Below, piece by piece: positions 8,018 through 14,852 of a stretch of 26,388 nt of DNA (the first letter of the stretch is position 1; each line of letters starts with the position of its first letter). This DNA comes from CAYMRL01 sp964473205 (lineage in GTDB: Bacteria > Deinococcota > Deinococci > Deinococcales > Trueperaceae). The notes under the pieces were generated by a model. The model worked only from the letters and a program-made list of their open reading frames with translations. It was not told the origin of the DNA and searched no databases. The DNA lies in contig CAYYOK010000036.1 in NCBI GenBank assembly GCA_964473205.1, positions 1-26,388 of the forward strand. The letters are read 5' to 3'. A program made the translations under genes and the position numbers.

Positions 8018-8572
8018 GTGACGAACATCGCCAACCGCGACCCGCTGCCGCCCATCGACGTGCCCGAGCACAAGGACCTGCCGGACATCCGGACACCCGG
8101 CCAGGAGGACTTCCCGGAGCATCAGGACTTGCCGGACCCGTCGCTGCCGCCGTTCGACGACGTCCCCGAAAGCGGAGACCTGCCGGACATCGATCATCCT
8201 CCCCCGGAAGAGCTTCCCGACCTGCCGGAGCCTCCCGATCCACCCGACTCCGATCCGTTGCCGCGCGGACCCAACGAGGACATGAGCAACCTCGCCAGAC
8301 CGCCGACCGACGTCGACGAGCCGCGCCTCTCCGACGACGATGACCTCGAGGCGGAGGGTGGAGGCTTCACCGACACGCCGCTGCGTACCCCTTACGAGTC
8401 GATGGCGCGTCGCGACGAGGTGGCGCGACTGCTCGAGGAGCTGCTGATCGAGGCCCAGGAGTGGGCCGACCAGGACGGTTCGGCCGAGGCCCTCGACATC
8501 TACGAGTCTTTGAGCGATGTATTCGAGCGTCTGGGTGCGCCGACCGAGGACACCGACGGACGAGGAGGGTAG
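8018..8572 (+). CDS. Acidic Pro-rich protein with three 17-residue repeats
   Basis: Not recognised. The 184-residue product has no signal peptide or membrane segment. Residues 15-65 are three consecutive 17-residue units of the form [VF]PE[HS]xDLPDxxxPxxx[DE][DE] (DNA 8060-8110, 8111-8161, 8162-8212), followed by a degenerate LPDLPEPPDPPDSD tract. Residues about 95-125 are very acidic (LSDDDDLEAEGG). From about residue 128 the sequence MARRDEVARLLEELLIEAQE onward is predicted amphipathic helix up to about 175. The start is placed at GTG 8018 because GGAGG lies four bases before it; the frame is also open from ATG 7997, which has no site. Codon third positions are GC-rich like the neighbours, so it is very likely translated. 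Protein interaction through a disordered acidic arm is only a guess. Confidence 0.75.
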   Translation: MTNIANRDPLPPIDVPEHKDLPDIRTPGQEDFPEHQDLPDPSLPPFDDVPESGDLPDIDHPPPEELPDLPEPPDPPDSDPLPRGPNEDMSNLARPPTDVDEPRLSDDDDLEAEGGGFTDTPLRTPYESMARRDEVARLLEELLIEAQEWADQDGSAEALDIYESLSDVFERLGAPTEDTDGRGG

Positions 8573-8641
8573 CCGGCAGATGGCAGGGAGTTTCTGACCG
8601 GGCCCGCCCGCGCGGCGCCTCGCGTGCCCGAACGGCCCTGC

Positions 8642-8647
8642 TAACCT
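8642..8647 (+). promoter_or_regulatory. TANNNT box just upstream of the DapB-like gene (leaderless start)
   Basis: TAACCT at 8642-8647 ends five bases before ATG 8653, placing the expected transcription start at or next to the A of the ATG. There is no Shine-Dalgarno sequence in the 80-bp gap after the repeat-protein gene. This arrangement is common for leaderless genes in Deinococcota and actinomycetes. No clear -35 element was found. Confidence 0.4.
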
Positions 8648-8652
8648 GCCGC

Positions 8653-9459
8653 ATGCCCCGCATCAAGGTCTGTCTCGCCGGCGCCACGGGTTGGGCCGGT
8701 TCGGCCCTCGCCCGCGGCATCGCTCGTCAGGACGACATAGAGCTCGTCGCCGCCGTCTCTCGTTCCCATGCCGGCCGGTCGCTGGGCGCGGCGCTGGCCG
8801 ACCCTGGCATCGCCACGCCCGTCTACGCGACCGCCGCTGAGGCCCTCGCAGGCCGCCGCTGCGACGTCTTCTTCGAGTACACCAAGCCCGATGTCGCCAA
8901 AGCGAACGCGCTTGCCGCGCTCGCACACGGAGCGCACGTGGTCGTGGGCACCTCGGGACTCAGCGTCGAGGATTACGAGGAGATAGACGCCGCGGCAAAA
9001 ACCGCCGGCCGCGGCGTGCTGGCCGTCGGCAACTTCGCGCTGACGGTCGTGCTGCTGCTGAGGTTCGCCGAGGTCGCCGCGAAGCTGATCCCACACTGGG
9101 AGATCATCGACTACGCGCCCGCGACCAAGGTCGACGCGCCCAGCGGCACCGCGAGGGAGCTGGCGGCGCGGCTCGGAGCCGCGAACCGGGCCGAGCAGCC
9201 TGTGCCCGTCTCCCAGACGCAGGGCGAGCGCGCGGCCCGCGGCGCGACGCTCGGCGGCGCCCAAGTGCACTCGCTGAGGCTGCCCGGCTACACCCTCAGC
9301 GCCGAGGTGGTCTTCGGCATGCCCGACCAGCGGCTCACGCTGCGGCACGACGCCGGCTCCTCGGCGGAGCCGTACGTCGACGGCGCGTTGCTGGCCGTGC
9401 GCAAGGTCGACACGCTGGTCGGGGTGCACCGAGGGCTGGACGCCGTCCTCGAGCTCTGA
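8653..9459 (+). CDS. DapB-like reductase (dihydrodipicolinate reductase family), catalytic His replaced
   Basis: A 268-residue member of the DapB fold. The N-terminal Rossmann loop is VCLAGATGWAGSAL (GxxGxxG), the domain-linking VVGTSGL corresponds to the usual GTTG, and the C-terminal part has KVDAPSGTARELAARL (159-174) with the substrate-binding PSGT. K159 matches the catalytic-site Lys (K163 of E. coli DapB). The positions matching E. coli H159 and H160 (HHRHK) are A155 and P156 (YAPATK), so the normal proton donor is missing. GNFALTVVLL replaces the usual NFSxGVN. It may be a diverged DapB or an NAD(P)H reductase with another substrate. ATG 8653 is chosen from the start of the Rossmann strand and the TANNNT box; upstream in-frame codons lack homology. 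It converges on the permease operon 59 bp away with no visible terminator. Confidence 0.75.
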   Translation: MPRIKVCLAGATGWAGSALARGIARQDDIELVAAVSRSHAGRSLGAALADPGIATPVYATAAEALAGRRCDVFFEYTKPDVAKANALAALAHGAHVVVGTSGLSVEDYEEIDAAAKTAGRGVLAVGNFALTVVLLLRFAEVAAKLIPHWEIIDYAPATKVDAPSGTARELAARLGAANRAEQPVPVSQTQGERAARGATLGGAQVHSLRLPGYTLSAEVVFGMPDQRLTLRHDAGSSAEPYVDGALLAVRKVDTLVGVHRGLDAVLEL

Positions 9460-9518
9460 GCTAGTTGCGGAGCAGTCGGCAAGGGCTCAAGCCGCCAGGC
9501 TCGGCAGGGCTCGGAGGG

Positions 9519-10439
9519 TCACCGGCCGTGCCGCGGATCGAACGCGTCTCGCAACCCGTCCCCGATGAAGTTGATGGCGATCACCGTGACCATGATGGCC
9601 AGGCCGGGAGCGACCGCCAGCAGCGGGGTCGACAGCGCGAACTGCTGGGCCTGGTTGAGCATGTTGCCCCAGGTCGGGGTCGGCGCCTGGATGCCAAGGC
9701 CCAGGTAGGAGAGCGCCGACTCGGTCAGCAGCGCACGGCCGGCTACCAGCGGAGCAGCCACCAGCAAAGGCCCCTGGACGTTCGGCAGTATGTGGCGCAG
9801 CAGGATGCGCCAGTTCTTCGCGCCCAGCGCCTTGACCCCTTCGATCTGCTCCCGCTTGCTCAGCGCCATCGTCTGGACCCTGACGATGCGGGCCAGGTCC
9901 ATCCAGCTCAGCAGGCCGATGACCAGCACCAGGATGGTGACGTTCGGACGCATCACCGCGGCGATGGTCAGCAGCAGGAAGATCGTCGGGATGCTCAGCA
10001 GGGCGTCGGCGGTGCGCATGAACAGCTGGTCGATCCAGCCTCTGAAGTAGCCGGAGACGATCCCGATGATCGAAGCGGCGATCAGCGCCACGGCCATGGC
10101 CGAGAGGCTCACGGGGATCGACACGCGGCCGGCGTAGAGCAGGCGGGCGGCGACGTCGCGCCCGACCTCGTCGGTCCCCAGCAGGTGCTGCGTCGATGGC
10201 GGTTGCAGCATGTTGCGTGGCGCCGGTCGCAGCGCCAGGTCCCGCGGGACGAGCATCGGGCCTAGGATCACGGCGGCGAGGATCAGGACGAGCGCCACCG
10301 AGCCGATCATCGCCAAGCGGTTGCGGAAGTACGCGCGCCACGCGCGGCTGCTGAGGCTCTTGCCGCTCATGGGGACCGCCGCGGCCGTGGCGCCCGCACC
10401 GCCGTCCGCGGCCGACCCGCCGGTTCGGACGGCGCTCAC
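9519..10439 (-). CDS. Peptide/nickel-type ABC transporter permease, DppC/OppC family
   Basis: A 306-residue inner-membrane permease. After a Gly/Ala-rich N-terminal tail of about 23 residues comes the OppC N-terminal segment SSRAWRAYFRNRLAMIG, the periplasmic sequence STQHLLGTDEVGRDVAARLLYAGRVS that is diagnostic of the family, and about six membrane segments. The EAA-type loop is EGVKALGAKNWRILLRHILP, and the C-terminus DGLRDAFDPRHGR is typical. Start is set at GTG 10439, whose bases overlap the TGA of the DppB gene (GTGA) and which has GGTGGAG five bases upstream. The alternative ATG at 10370 (283 residues) lacks a ribosome site. It pairs with the adjacent DppB and very likely with the binding protein encoded divergently at 12957. 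No dppD/dppF ATPase gene is in the window. Confidence 0.92.
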   Translation of the reverse strand: MSAVRTGGSAADGGAGATAAAVPMSGKSLSSRAWRAYFRNRLAMIGSVALVLILAAVILGPMLVPRDLALRPAPRNMLQPPSTQHLLGTDEVGRDVAARLLYAGRVSIPVSLSAMAVALIAASIIGIVSGYFRGWIDQLFMRTADALLSIPTIFLLLTIAAVMRPNVTILVLVIGLLSWMDLARIVRVQTMALSKREQIEGVKALGAKNWRILLRHILPNVQGPLLVAAPLVAGRALLTESALSYLGLGIQAPTPTWGNMLNQAQQFALSTPLLAVAPGLAIMVTVIAINFIGDGLRDAFDPRHGR

Positions 10440-11398
10440 TGGTACTCCACCCGCGGGTCGATGAGGGTGTAGACGACGTCGGCCGCGACCGTGAGCAGCA
10501 TGACGATCACCGCCACGAAGACGAGGATCCCCATCAGCACCGGGAAGTCGGCTCGGCCCGCGTGATCGACCATCAGCCGCCCCATGCCGGGCCACGAGAA
10601 GACCTGCTCCGTTATCAGCGCCCCGCCCATCAGCTGAGGCATGTCGACGGCGATGATCGTCACGATCGGCAGGAGCGAGTTCTTCATGCCGTGCTTGTAG
10701 AGCACGCGTCTCTCGGGGACTCCTTTGGCGCGAGCAGTGCGGATGTAGTCCTGCGACAGGACGTCGATGAGGCTGCTGCGGACGTAGCGGATGTAGCGAG
10801 CCAGCATCGAGAACGCGAGTATCGATGCCGGCAAGATCAGGTGTCTCGCGATGCTGGCCGCGGTCGGCCCCTCGATGAAGTCGTACATCCCGCCGGACGG
10901 CAGGTAGGGCAGCCCGCGCTGCCGCGTCCACAGCGAGAACACCACGATAGCGAGGATGCCGGTCCAGAACGTCGGCGCCGAGAACGAGACGATCGACATC
11001 GTGGTGATCGCGTAGTCGGCGCCCTTGCTGCGCCTCACCGCCGAGATCACGCCCAGCGGTATCCCGAGAACGATCGTGATGGCGAACGCCGTGCCCATGA
11101 GCAGCAGCGTGTTCGGGAAGTGGTAGGCGATCAGGTCCGTGACCCTGCGCCCCGAGACCAGCGACGCGCCGAAGTCGCCGGTGGCGATGTTCAGCATCCA
11201 CTCACCGAAGCGCACGATCACCGGCCGGTCGAGCCCGAACTGCTTGCTGAGCCGCTCGAGGTCGGCGGCGGTCACGTTGCCCTGCAGGTAGAACGACAGC
11301 GGATTGCCCATGTACTGCAGCAGGACGAAGGTCACGAGCGAGATGATGAACAGCAGCGGCACGATCGAGAGCAGCCGCCTCAGCACGTAGCTGAACAT
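10436..11398 (-). CDS. Peptide/nickel-type ABC transporter permease, DppB/OppB family
   Basis: A 320-residue inner-membrane permease beginning MFSYVLRRLLSIVPLLFIIS, the classic DppB first segment. Then come LSKQFGLDRPVIVRFGEWM, GDFGASLVSGRRVTDLI and six membrane segments. The cytoplasmic coupling loop is DYIRTARAKGVPERRVLYKH, followed by GGALITEQVFSWPGMGRLM and the C-terminal TLIDPRVEY motif. The length is normal. ATG 11398 is unambiguous from the conserved N-terminus; GGGGAT lies about nine bases upstream. It is 63 bp downstream of the hydroxyacid dehydrogenase gene and overlaps the DppC gene start, giving a three-gene - strand operon. Substrate could be a peptide, nickel chelate, or, as in many catabolic clusters, a small sugar or amine. 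Confidence 0.93.
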   Translation of the reverse strand: MFSYVLRRLLSIVPLLFIISLVTFVLLQYMGNPLSFYLQGNVTAADLERLSKQFGLDRPVIVRFGEWMLNIATGDFGASLVSGRRVTDLIAYHFPNTLLLMGTAFAITIVLGIPLGVISAVRRSKGADYAITTMSIVSFSAPTFWTGILAIVVFSLWTRQRGLPYLPSGGMYDFIEGPTAASIARHLILPASILAFSMLARYIRYVRSSLIDVLSQDYIRTARAKGVPERRVLYKHGMKNSLLPIVTIIAVDMPQLMGGALITEQVFSWPGMGRLMVDHAGRADFPVLMGILVFVAVIVMLLTVAADVVYTLIDPRVEYQ

Positions 11399-11461
11399 CA
11401 GCCGTCATCCCCGTTCGCTGACATCGTCCTGGCAGTCACGCGGACATCCCCGTGTCGCCTC

Positions 11462-12403
11462 TCAGTGCGTGGTCTTGGGCTGAAGCCCGTCGTCGACGGG
11501 AGCGGTGTCGGGCTTGAGGGTGATGCCTGCGCCTTCGGCCGCGAGCAGCAGCAAGGTGGCGAAGTCGTCCTCGGTGTGCCCGCGTCCGATCAGAGCTTGG
11601 ACGACCTCGCGGGTGGCGGCCGTCACCGGCATGGGCACGCCCAGCTCCCTGGCGGCCGCCAGGCCCAGGTCGAGGTCCTTGCGCAGAAGCGGCGGGGTGA
11701 AGGTCGGCTTGAAGTCGAGGTTGACGAAGGCCGGCGTCTTGTACTTGCTGAACACCGAGCCCATCACGCTCTCGTTGAGGAACTCCAGGAAGGCTCGGCG
11801 GTCGATGCCGCCCTTCTCCGCCAGCACGGTGATCTCCGCCATCGCCTGGGTGACGACGCCCAGAAGCACGTTGTGCGCGATCTTGACGGTGCGCGCCAGC
11901 TCGCCCTCGCCGACGTAGGAGACGCCCCGTCCCAGGGCTTGGAGGTAGGGCAGCGCGCGGTCGTAGGTGTCCCTCGGGCCCGACGCCGCCACGCTCAGCT
12001 GACCGGCCTTGACGACCTTGCCGTTGCCGCTCACGGGAGCAGCCAGGAACGCCGTTCCGACGGCGGCAGCGGCCCTGCGCACGGCGGCGGAGGTGTCGGT
12101 GTCGACCGTCGAGGAGTCGATCAGGATCGCCGGCGCCTTGCCCGCGACCGTCAGCACACCCTCGTTGCCGCTGGTGACGGTCAGCAGGGTCTTCGGATCG
12201 GCGACCATGGTGAAGACGATGTCGCGGTCCGCGAGCTCGGCCGGCGTGTCCACGACCGCCGCTCCCAGCTCTGTCAGCGGCTCGGCCTTCGCACGGGTTC
12301 GGTTGTAGACGGTCACGTCGAATCCGGCTTTGAGCAACCTGGCGGCCATCGGGAAACCCATGTTGCCCGTACCGATGAACCCGAGTCTCTGAGAATCGCC
12401 CAC
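11462..12403 (-). CDS. NAD(P)-dependent beta-hydroxyacid dehydrogenase (3-hydroxyisobutyrate dehydrogenase family)
   Basis: A 313-residue cytoplasmic dehydrogenase that oxidises or reduces a 3-hydroxyacid/semialdehyde pair. The N-terminal Rossmann motif is GFIGTGNMGFPMA (8-20), where N replaces the more common L/R; VYNRT follows the second strand. APVSGNGKVVKAGQLSV is the substrate-site segment (SGN instead of SGG). Catalytic K174 is in KIAHNVLLG. The C-terminal helical domain ends with LLLRKDLDLGLAAARELGVPMP, as in the family. GTG 12403 is chosen because it sits just before the first strand with AGAGGGG about ten bases upstream; the frame is open further but unlike the family. It is the first gene of the - strand operon with the Dpp permeases, so its substrate probably arises from the imported compound. 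Confidence 0.9.
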   Translation of the reverse strand: MGDSQRLGFIGTGNMGFPMAARLLKAGFDVTVYNRTRAKAEPLTELGAAVVDTPAELADRDIVFTMVADPKTLLTVTSGNEGVLTVAGKAPAILIDSSTVDTDTSAAVRRAAAAVGTAFLAAPVSGNGKVVKAGQLSVAASGPRDTYDRALPYLQALGRGVSYVGEGELARTVKIAHNVLLGVVTQAMAEITVLAEKGGIDRRAFLEFLNESVMGSVFSKYKTPAFVNLDFKPTFTPPLLRKDLDLGLAAARELGVPMPVTAATREVVQALIGRGHTEDDFATLLLLAAEGAGITLKPDTAPVDDGLQPKTTH

Positions 12404-12433
12404 TGTTCGCGTACCCCTCTCCAGCCAGCATGC

Positions 12434-12452
12434 CGTTCGCGTGGCGCGAACG
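12434..12452. repeat. Perfect 8-bp inverted repeat, 3-base loop
   Basis: CGTTCGCG (12434-12441), TGG, CGCGAACG (12445-12452). It lies 31 bases upstream of the dehydrogenase GTG, inside its predicted leader. It could be an operator for a dimeric regulator or an mRNA hairpin near the ribosome site. There is no T-run on the - strand after it. Confidence 0.5.
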
Positions 12453-12547
12453 CTCTTCTGGTAAGGCCGCCTGATGGTCAGACCGCCGCGATCGTAGCTG
12501 ATCCCTGAGGGCTCGGAGCGGCGTTTCGACGGCAGTTGGTGGGGGGA

Positions 12548-12576
12548 ATGATTGCACGCTTGGACATGGGTGTCAA
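12548..12576 (-). promoter_or_regulatory. Promoter for the dehydrogenase-permease operon
   Basis: On the - strand, TTGACA at 12576-12571 is a perfect -35 consensus; after a 17-bp spacer AATCAT at 12553-12548 matches four of six -10 positions. Transcription would start near 12541, giving a leader of about 138 bases to GTG 12403. Confidence 0.5.
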
Positions 12577-12646
12577 CGCGCAGGCGAGCTCTCGATAGAT
12601 GCGGTCGGGACGTGTTTTCTCGCCAGAAGCACGGCTCGCTCGAAGC

Positions 12647-12675
12647 TTGACGGTCGCCTGGGAGCGTGCTAGTTT
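12647..12675 (+). promoter_or_regulatory. Promoter for the binding-protein/amidohydrolase operon
   Basis: TTGACG at 12647-12652, a 17-bp spacer, and TAGTTT at 12670-12675, in a locally AT-richer stretch. The same -10 hexamer followed by another T, with the same spacing, is used by the transporter promoter at 3230. Transcription would begin near 12682, about 28 bases before the GntR-type palindrome, and 275 bases before ATG 12957. Confidence 0.55.
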
Positions 12676-12709
12676 TGCCGCCAGGTACGCAGAGACAGCC
12701 ATCTGGTTT

Positions 12710-12722
12710 GTGGTATGACCAC
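12710..12722. promoter_or_regulatory. GntR/FadR-type operator palindrome
   Basis: GTGGT-ATG-ACCAC, a perfect 5-bp inverted repeat with a 3-bp centre, contains the TGGTNNNACCA core known for FadR-subfamily GntR regulators. It is just downstream of the + strand promoter, where a bound repressor would block elongation. A FadR-type regulator is encoded in the same operon (20390-21130), so autoregulation is the simplest inference. Confidence 0.65.
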
Positions 12723-12726
12723 TCTA

Positions 12727-12743
12727 CCACCAGCCGATGGTGG
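12727..12743. repeat. Inverted repeat CCACCA-N5-TGGTGG
   Basis: Perfect 6-bp arms at 12727-12732 and 12738-12743, five bases after the GntR-type palindrome. It could be a second operator for the same protein (each arm contains the ACCA/TGGT half-sites in the opposite order) or a small hairpin in the leader. Confidence 0.4.
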
Positions 12744-12956
12744 CCGCTCGGCCGGGCTCCTAGCCAGGGCTACGGTAGCGGCCCGGTGTCCTCGGCACCG
12801 ATACGTGACGGGGAGGAGGTCAAGTAACGGGCTTCCAAGTCGAGCCCAGCTTCGGCACATCCGATGCCAGCTCAGCATCCTGGTACGACCCCTGCCGTTC
12901 GCACTCCCGCTAGAGACCGCTTCGAACGCGGCACGTACGAGACCACGAGGAGGACC

Positions 12957-14690
12957 ATGACCGACTCTCGCAATTCGAGCCACCCAAGCCTCGGGCCAGC
13001 GCCCCAGCCGGGCACGCCAGCGCGGCCCGTCATGCGCTTGGCCGTCCGCCTGCTCGCCGCCCTGGCGCTGCTTCTTCCGACCACGGCCGCTCTCGCACAG
13101 GGCGAGCGCGCCGAAGGTCGCAGCGGCGGCACCCTGATCATCGGCCAGCTGCAGGAACCGGCCAGCATGGTGCTGGCCGAGTCGAGCACGCCGGTCTCGG
13201 CGCAGTTCTACACCGCCTACCTGATCAACGAGCCGCTTCTGAAGGTGGACCACGACTACAACGTCGTCCCCGGTCTGCTGGCCGAGATCCCGTCGCTGGA
13301 GAACGGCGGCATCAGCTCCGACTTCCTCAGCTACACCCTGCGGCTGAGGCCGGGGCTGGTGTGGGAGGACGGCGTGCCGATCACCGCCAACGACATCGCG
13401 TTCACCTGGCGCTGGCTCAACGACCCCGTCAACGTCGCGTACGCCACGCACGGTTGGGAGAAGGTCGTCTCGGTCGAGGTGGCCGACGACGGGCTCACCG
13501 CCGTCGTCACGCTGGCCGACACCTTCGCGTTCTGGCTCGACGAGGCCGTCATCGGCATGGGCATCGCGCCGCAACACGCCGTGGAAGCGGCCGTCACCAA
13601 GGACGCGTTCAACCAGCGCCCCATCGGCAACGGCCCGTTCAAGCTGGTCGAGTGGCGCATCGGCGACGTGCTGATCTTCGAGCGCAACGACAACTACTAC
13701 CGGGGCCCGGCGTACCTCGACCGCGTCATCGTGCGCATCATCCCCGACTCCAACGCTCTCACGGCGGCGCTCATCGCCGGCGACATCAACATCGCCATCG
13801 GGCTCCTGACGGCCAACGTCCCGCAGCTCGAAGCGGCGCCCAACACCGATGTAGCCATCACTGCCTGGCCACAGGTCGAGCGGATCTTCTTCAGCCAGAC
13901 CGTGGCCGGCGACACCTCGACGCCGCACCCGATCCTCACCGACGTGGCGGTTCGCAAGGCCCTGATCATCTCGGTCGACATGGACGAGATCCTCGAGAAC
14001 CTCTACTTCGGCATCAACCCGCGCGGGATCAACGAGCTGTACGGCACCGGCTACTTCAACGAGGAGCTGTCACCGTACCCTTACGACCCGGATGAGGCGC
14101 GTCGCACCCTGGACGCGGCGGGCTGGATAGACAGCGACGGCGACGGCATCCGCGAGAAGGACGGCGTGAGGCTCAGCCTCACCCACTCGACCACCGCCGG
14201 GAACCGCCCCCGCGAGTCGATGCAGGCGATCTTGCAGCAGGCCTGGGCCGACGTCGGCATCGAGGTCGTGATCCAGAACTACCCCGCCCCGAGCTTCTTC
14301 GGCGGCTGGGAAGGCGTCGCCTGGGGCCGGCGCTACGAGATGGCGCAGTTCAGCAACGGCATCTTCGCCCTCCAGCCGAACCTCTCCGACTGGTGGCACT
14401 CCGACGCCATCCCGACCCCCGAGAAGCAGTTCGGCAACGGGCACTCGGGCTGGTCGAATGCCCGCGTCGACGAGCTCCTCGACGAGCACAGGCGCGGCGT
14501 GAACGACGAGCGCGCCCGCGAGATCCTCAACGAGGTCCAGCGGATCATCTACGACGACTACGCGATGTTCCCGCTGTTCACCGCGGCCACGATCTTCGGC
14601 GTCAACCGCAACGTGCACAACGTCGACCCGACCCAGTTCGGCGCCCAGGCAGGCCTCTTCTGGGACGTCTACGACTGGTGGGTCGACTGA
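12957..14690 (+). CDS. Extracellular solute-binding protein family 5 (peptide/nickel type)
   Basis: A 577-residue secreted binding protein for a Dpp/Opp-type ABC transporter, most likely the DppBC pair encoded divergently. After a hydrophilic N-terminal tail of about 25 residues comes a type I signal peptide, cleavage ALA|Q at 47/48, without a lipobox. Family 5 motifs follow: GGTLIIGQLQEP at the mature start, LRLRPGLVWEDGVPITANDIAFTW, IGNGPFKLVEW with NDNYYRGPAYLDRVIVR, and DSDGDGIREKDG, the Asp-rich loop common in this family. ATG 12957 has GAGGAGG (12947-12953) just before it; ATG 13032 would give a shorter signal region but lacks a ribosome site. It heads the long + strand operon. The last codons form one copy of a 57-bp tandem duplication that continues past the stop. 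Confidence 0.92.
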   Translation: MTDSRNSSHPSLGPAPQPGTPARPVMRLAVRLLAALALLLPTTAALAQGERAEGRSGGTLIIGQLQEPASMVLAESSTPVSAQFYTAYLINEPLLKVDHDYNVVPGLLAEIPSLENGGISSDFLSYTLRLRPGLVWEDGVPITANDIAFTWRWLNDPVNVAYATHGWEKVVSVEVADDGLTAVVTLADTFAFWLDEAVIGMGIAPQHAVEAAVTKDAFNQRPIGNGPFKLVEWRIGDVLIFERNDNYYRGPAYLDRVIVRIIPDSNALTAALIAGDINIAIGLLTANVPQLEAAPNTDVAITAWPQVERIFFSQTVAGDTSTPHPILTDVAVRKALIISVDMDEILENLYFGINPRGINELYGTGYFNEELSPYPYDPDEARRTLDAAGWIDSDGDGIREKDGVRLSLTHSTTAGNRPRESMQAILQQAWADVGIEVVIQNYPAPSFFGGWEGVAWGRRYEMAQFSNGIFALQPNLSDWWHSDAIPTPEKQFGNGHSGWSNARVDELLDEHRRGVNDERAREILNEVQRIIYDDYAMFPLFTAATIFGVNRNVHNVDPTQFGAQAGLFWDVYDWWVD

Positions 14691-14780
14691 GGCCAGGCGC
14701 TAGCCGTGGCCGACCTATCGGACGTCCACGACTGGTGGGTCGACCGAGCCTCGGGCGCTGACCGTGGCTGACCGATAGCG
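14664..14780 (+). repeat. Imperfect tandem duplication of about 57-60 bp across the binding-protein stop codon
   Basis: Copy 1 (14664-14720) begins at GACGTCTACGACTGGTGGGT in the last codons of the binding-protein gene and includes its TGA. Copy 2 (14721-about 14780) starts immediately after with GACGTCCACGACTGGTGGGT. The first 30 bases differ at three positions, and the later halves still align with small gaps (GGCGCT..CCGTGG..GACC.AT). In copy 2 the TGA has become CGA. Confidence 0.75.
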
Positions 14781-14852
14781 AGGGTGGTGTGGGTGCGCCG
14801 GCGCGACCCGTTCGGCGCACCCACGCCCGTACTGGGAGAGAGGAAGGAAGAG
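14691..14852. other. Gap between binding-protein gene and first amidohydrolase
   Basis: 162 bp holding the second copy of the tandem duplication and then a stretch leading to the ribosome site AGGAAGGA (14841-14848). No promoter hexamers or terminator are visible, so read-through from the 12647 promoter is likely. The amidohydrolase frame is open back to GTG 14784. Confidence 0.5.

Larger units (their letters stand above)
12404..12956. promoter_or_regulatory. Divergent control region between hydroxyacid dehydrogenase and binding-protein genes
   Basis: 553 bp without a supportable gene, separating the - strand dehydrogenase-permease operon from the + strand catabolic operon. It holds one promoter per direction, a 19-bp hairpin in the - strand leader, a GntR-type palindrome, and a second inverted repeat; each is listed separately. 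The + strand leader would be about 275 bases long. I saw no recognisable riboswitch, but a structured leader cannot be excluded by eye. Confidence 0.7.

Noticed and set aside
9460..9518. Terminator between the convergent DapB-like and DppC genes
   Set aside because: Only short, weak inverted repeats are present, with no strong stem and no T-run in either direction.
12715..12960. Open frame of 81 codons whose TGA overlaps the ATG of the binding-protein gene, possible leader peptide
   Set aside because: Its ATG lies inside the GntR-type palindrome with no ribosome site, and the translation is Arg-rich and low in hydrophobic order. The overlap with the start is probably chance.
14784..14852. 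Use of GTG 14784 as start of amidohydrolase 1
   Set aside because: The extra 23 residues have no counterpart in the close paralogue 2 and lack a ribosome site, while TTG 14853 has AGGAAGGA upstream and matches the paralogue start. Not fully excluded.
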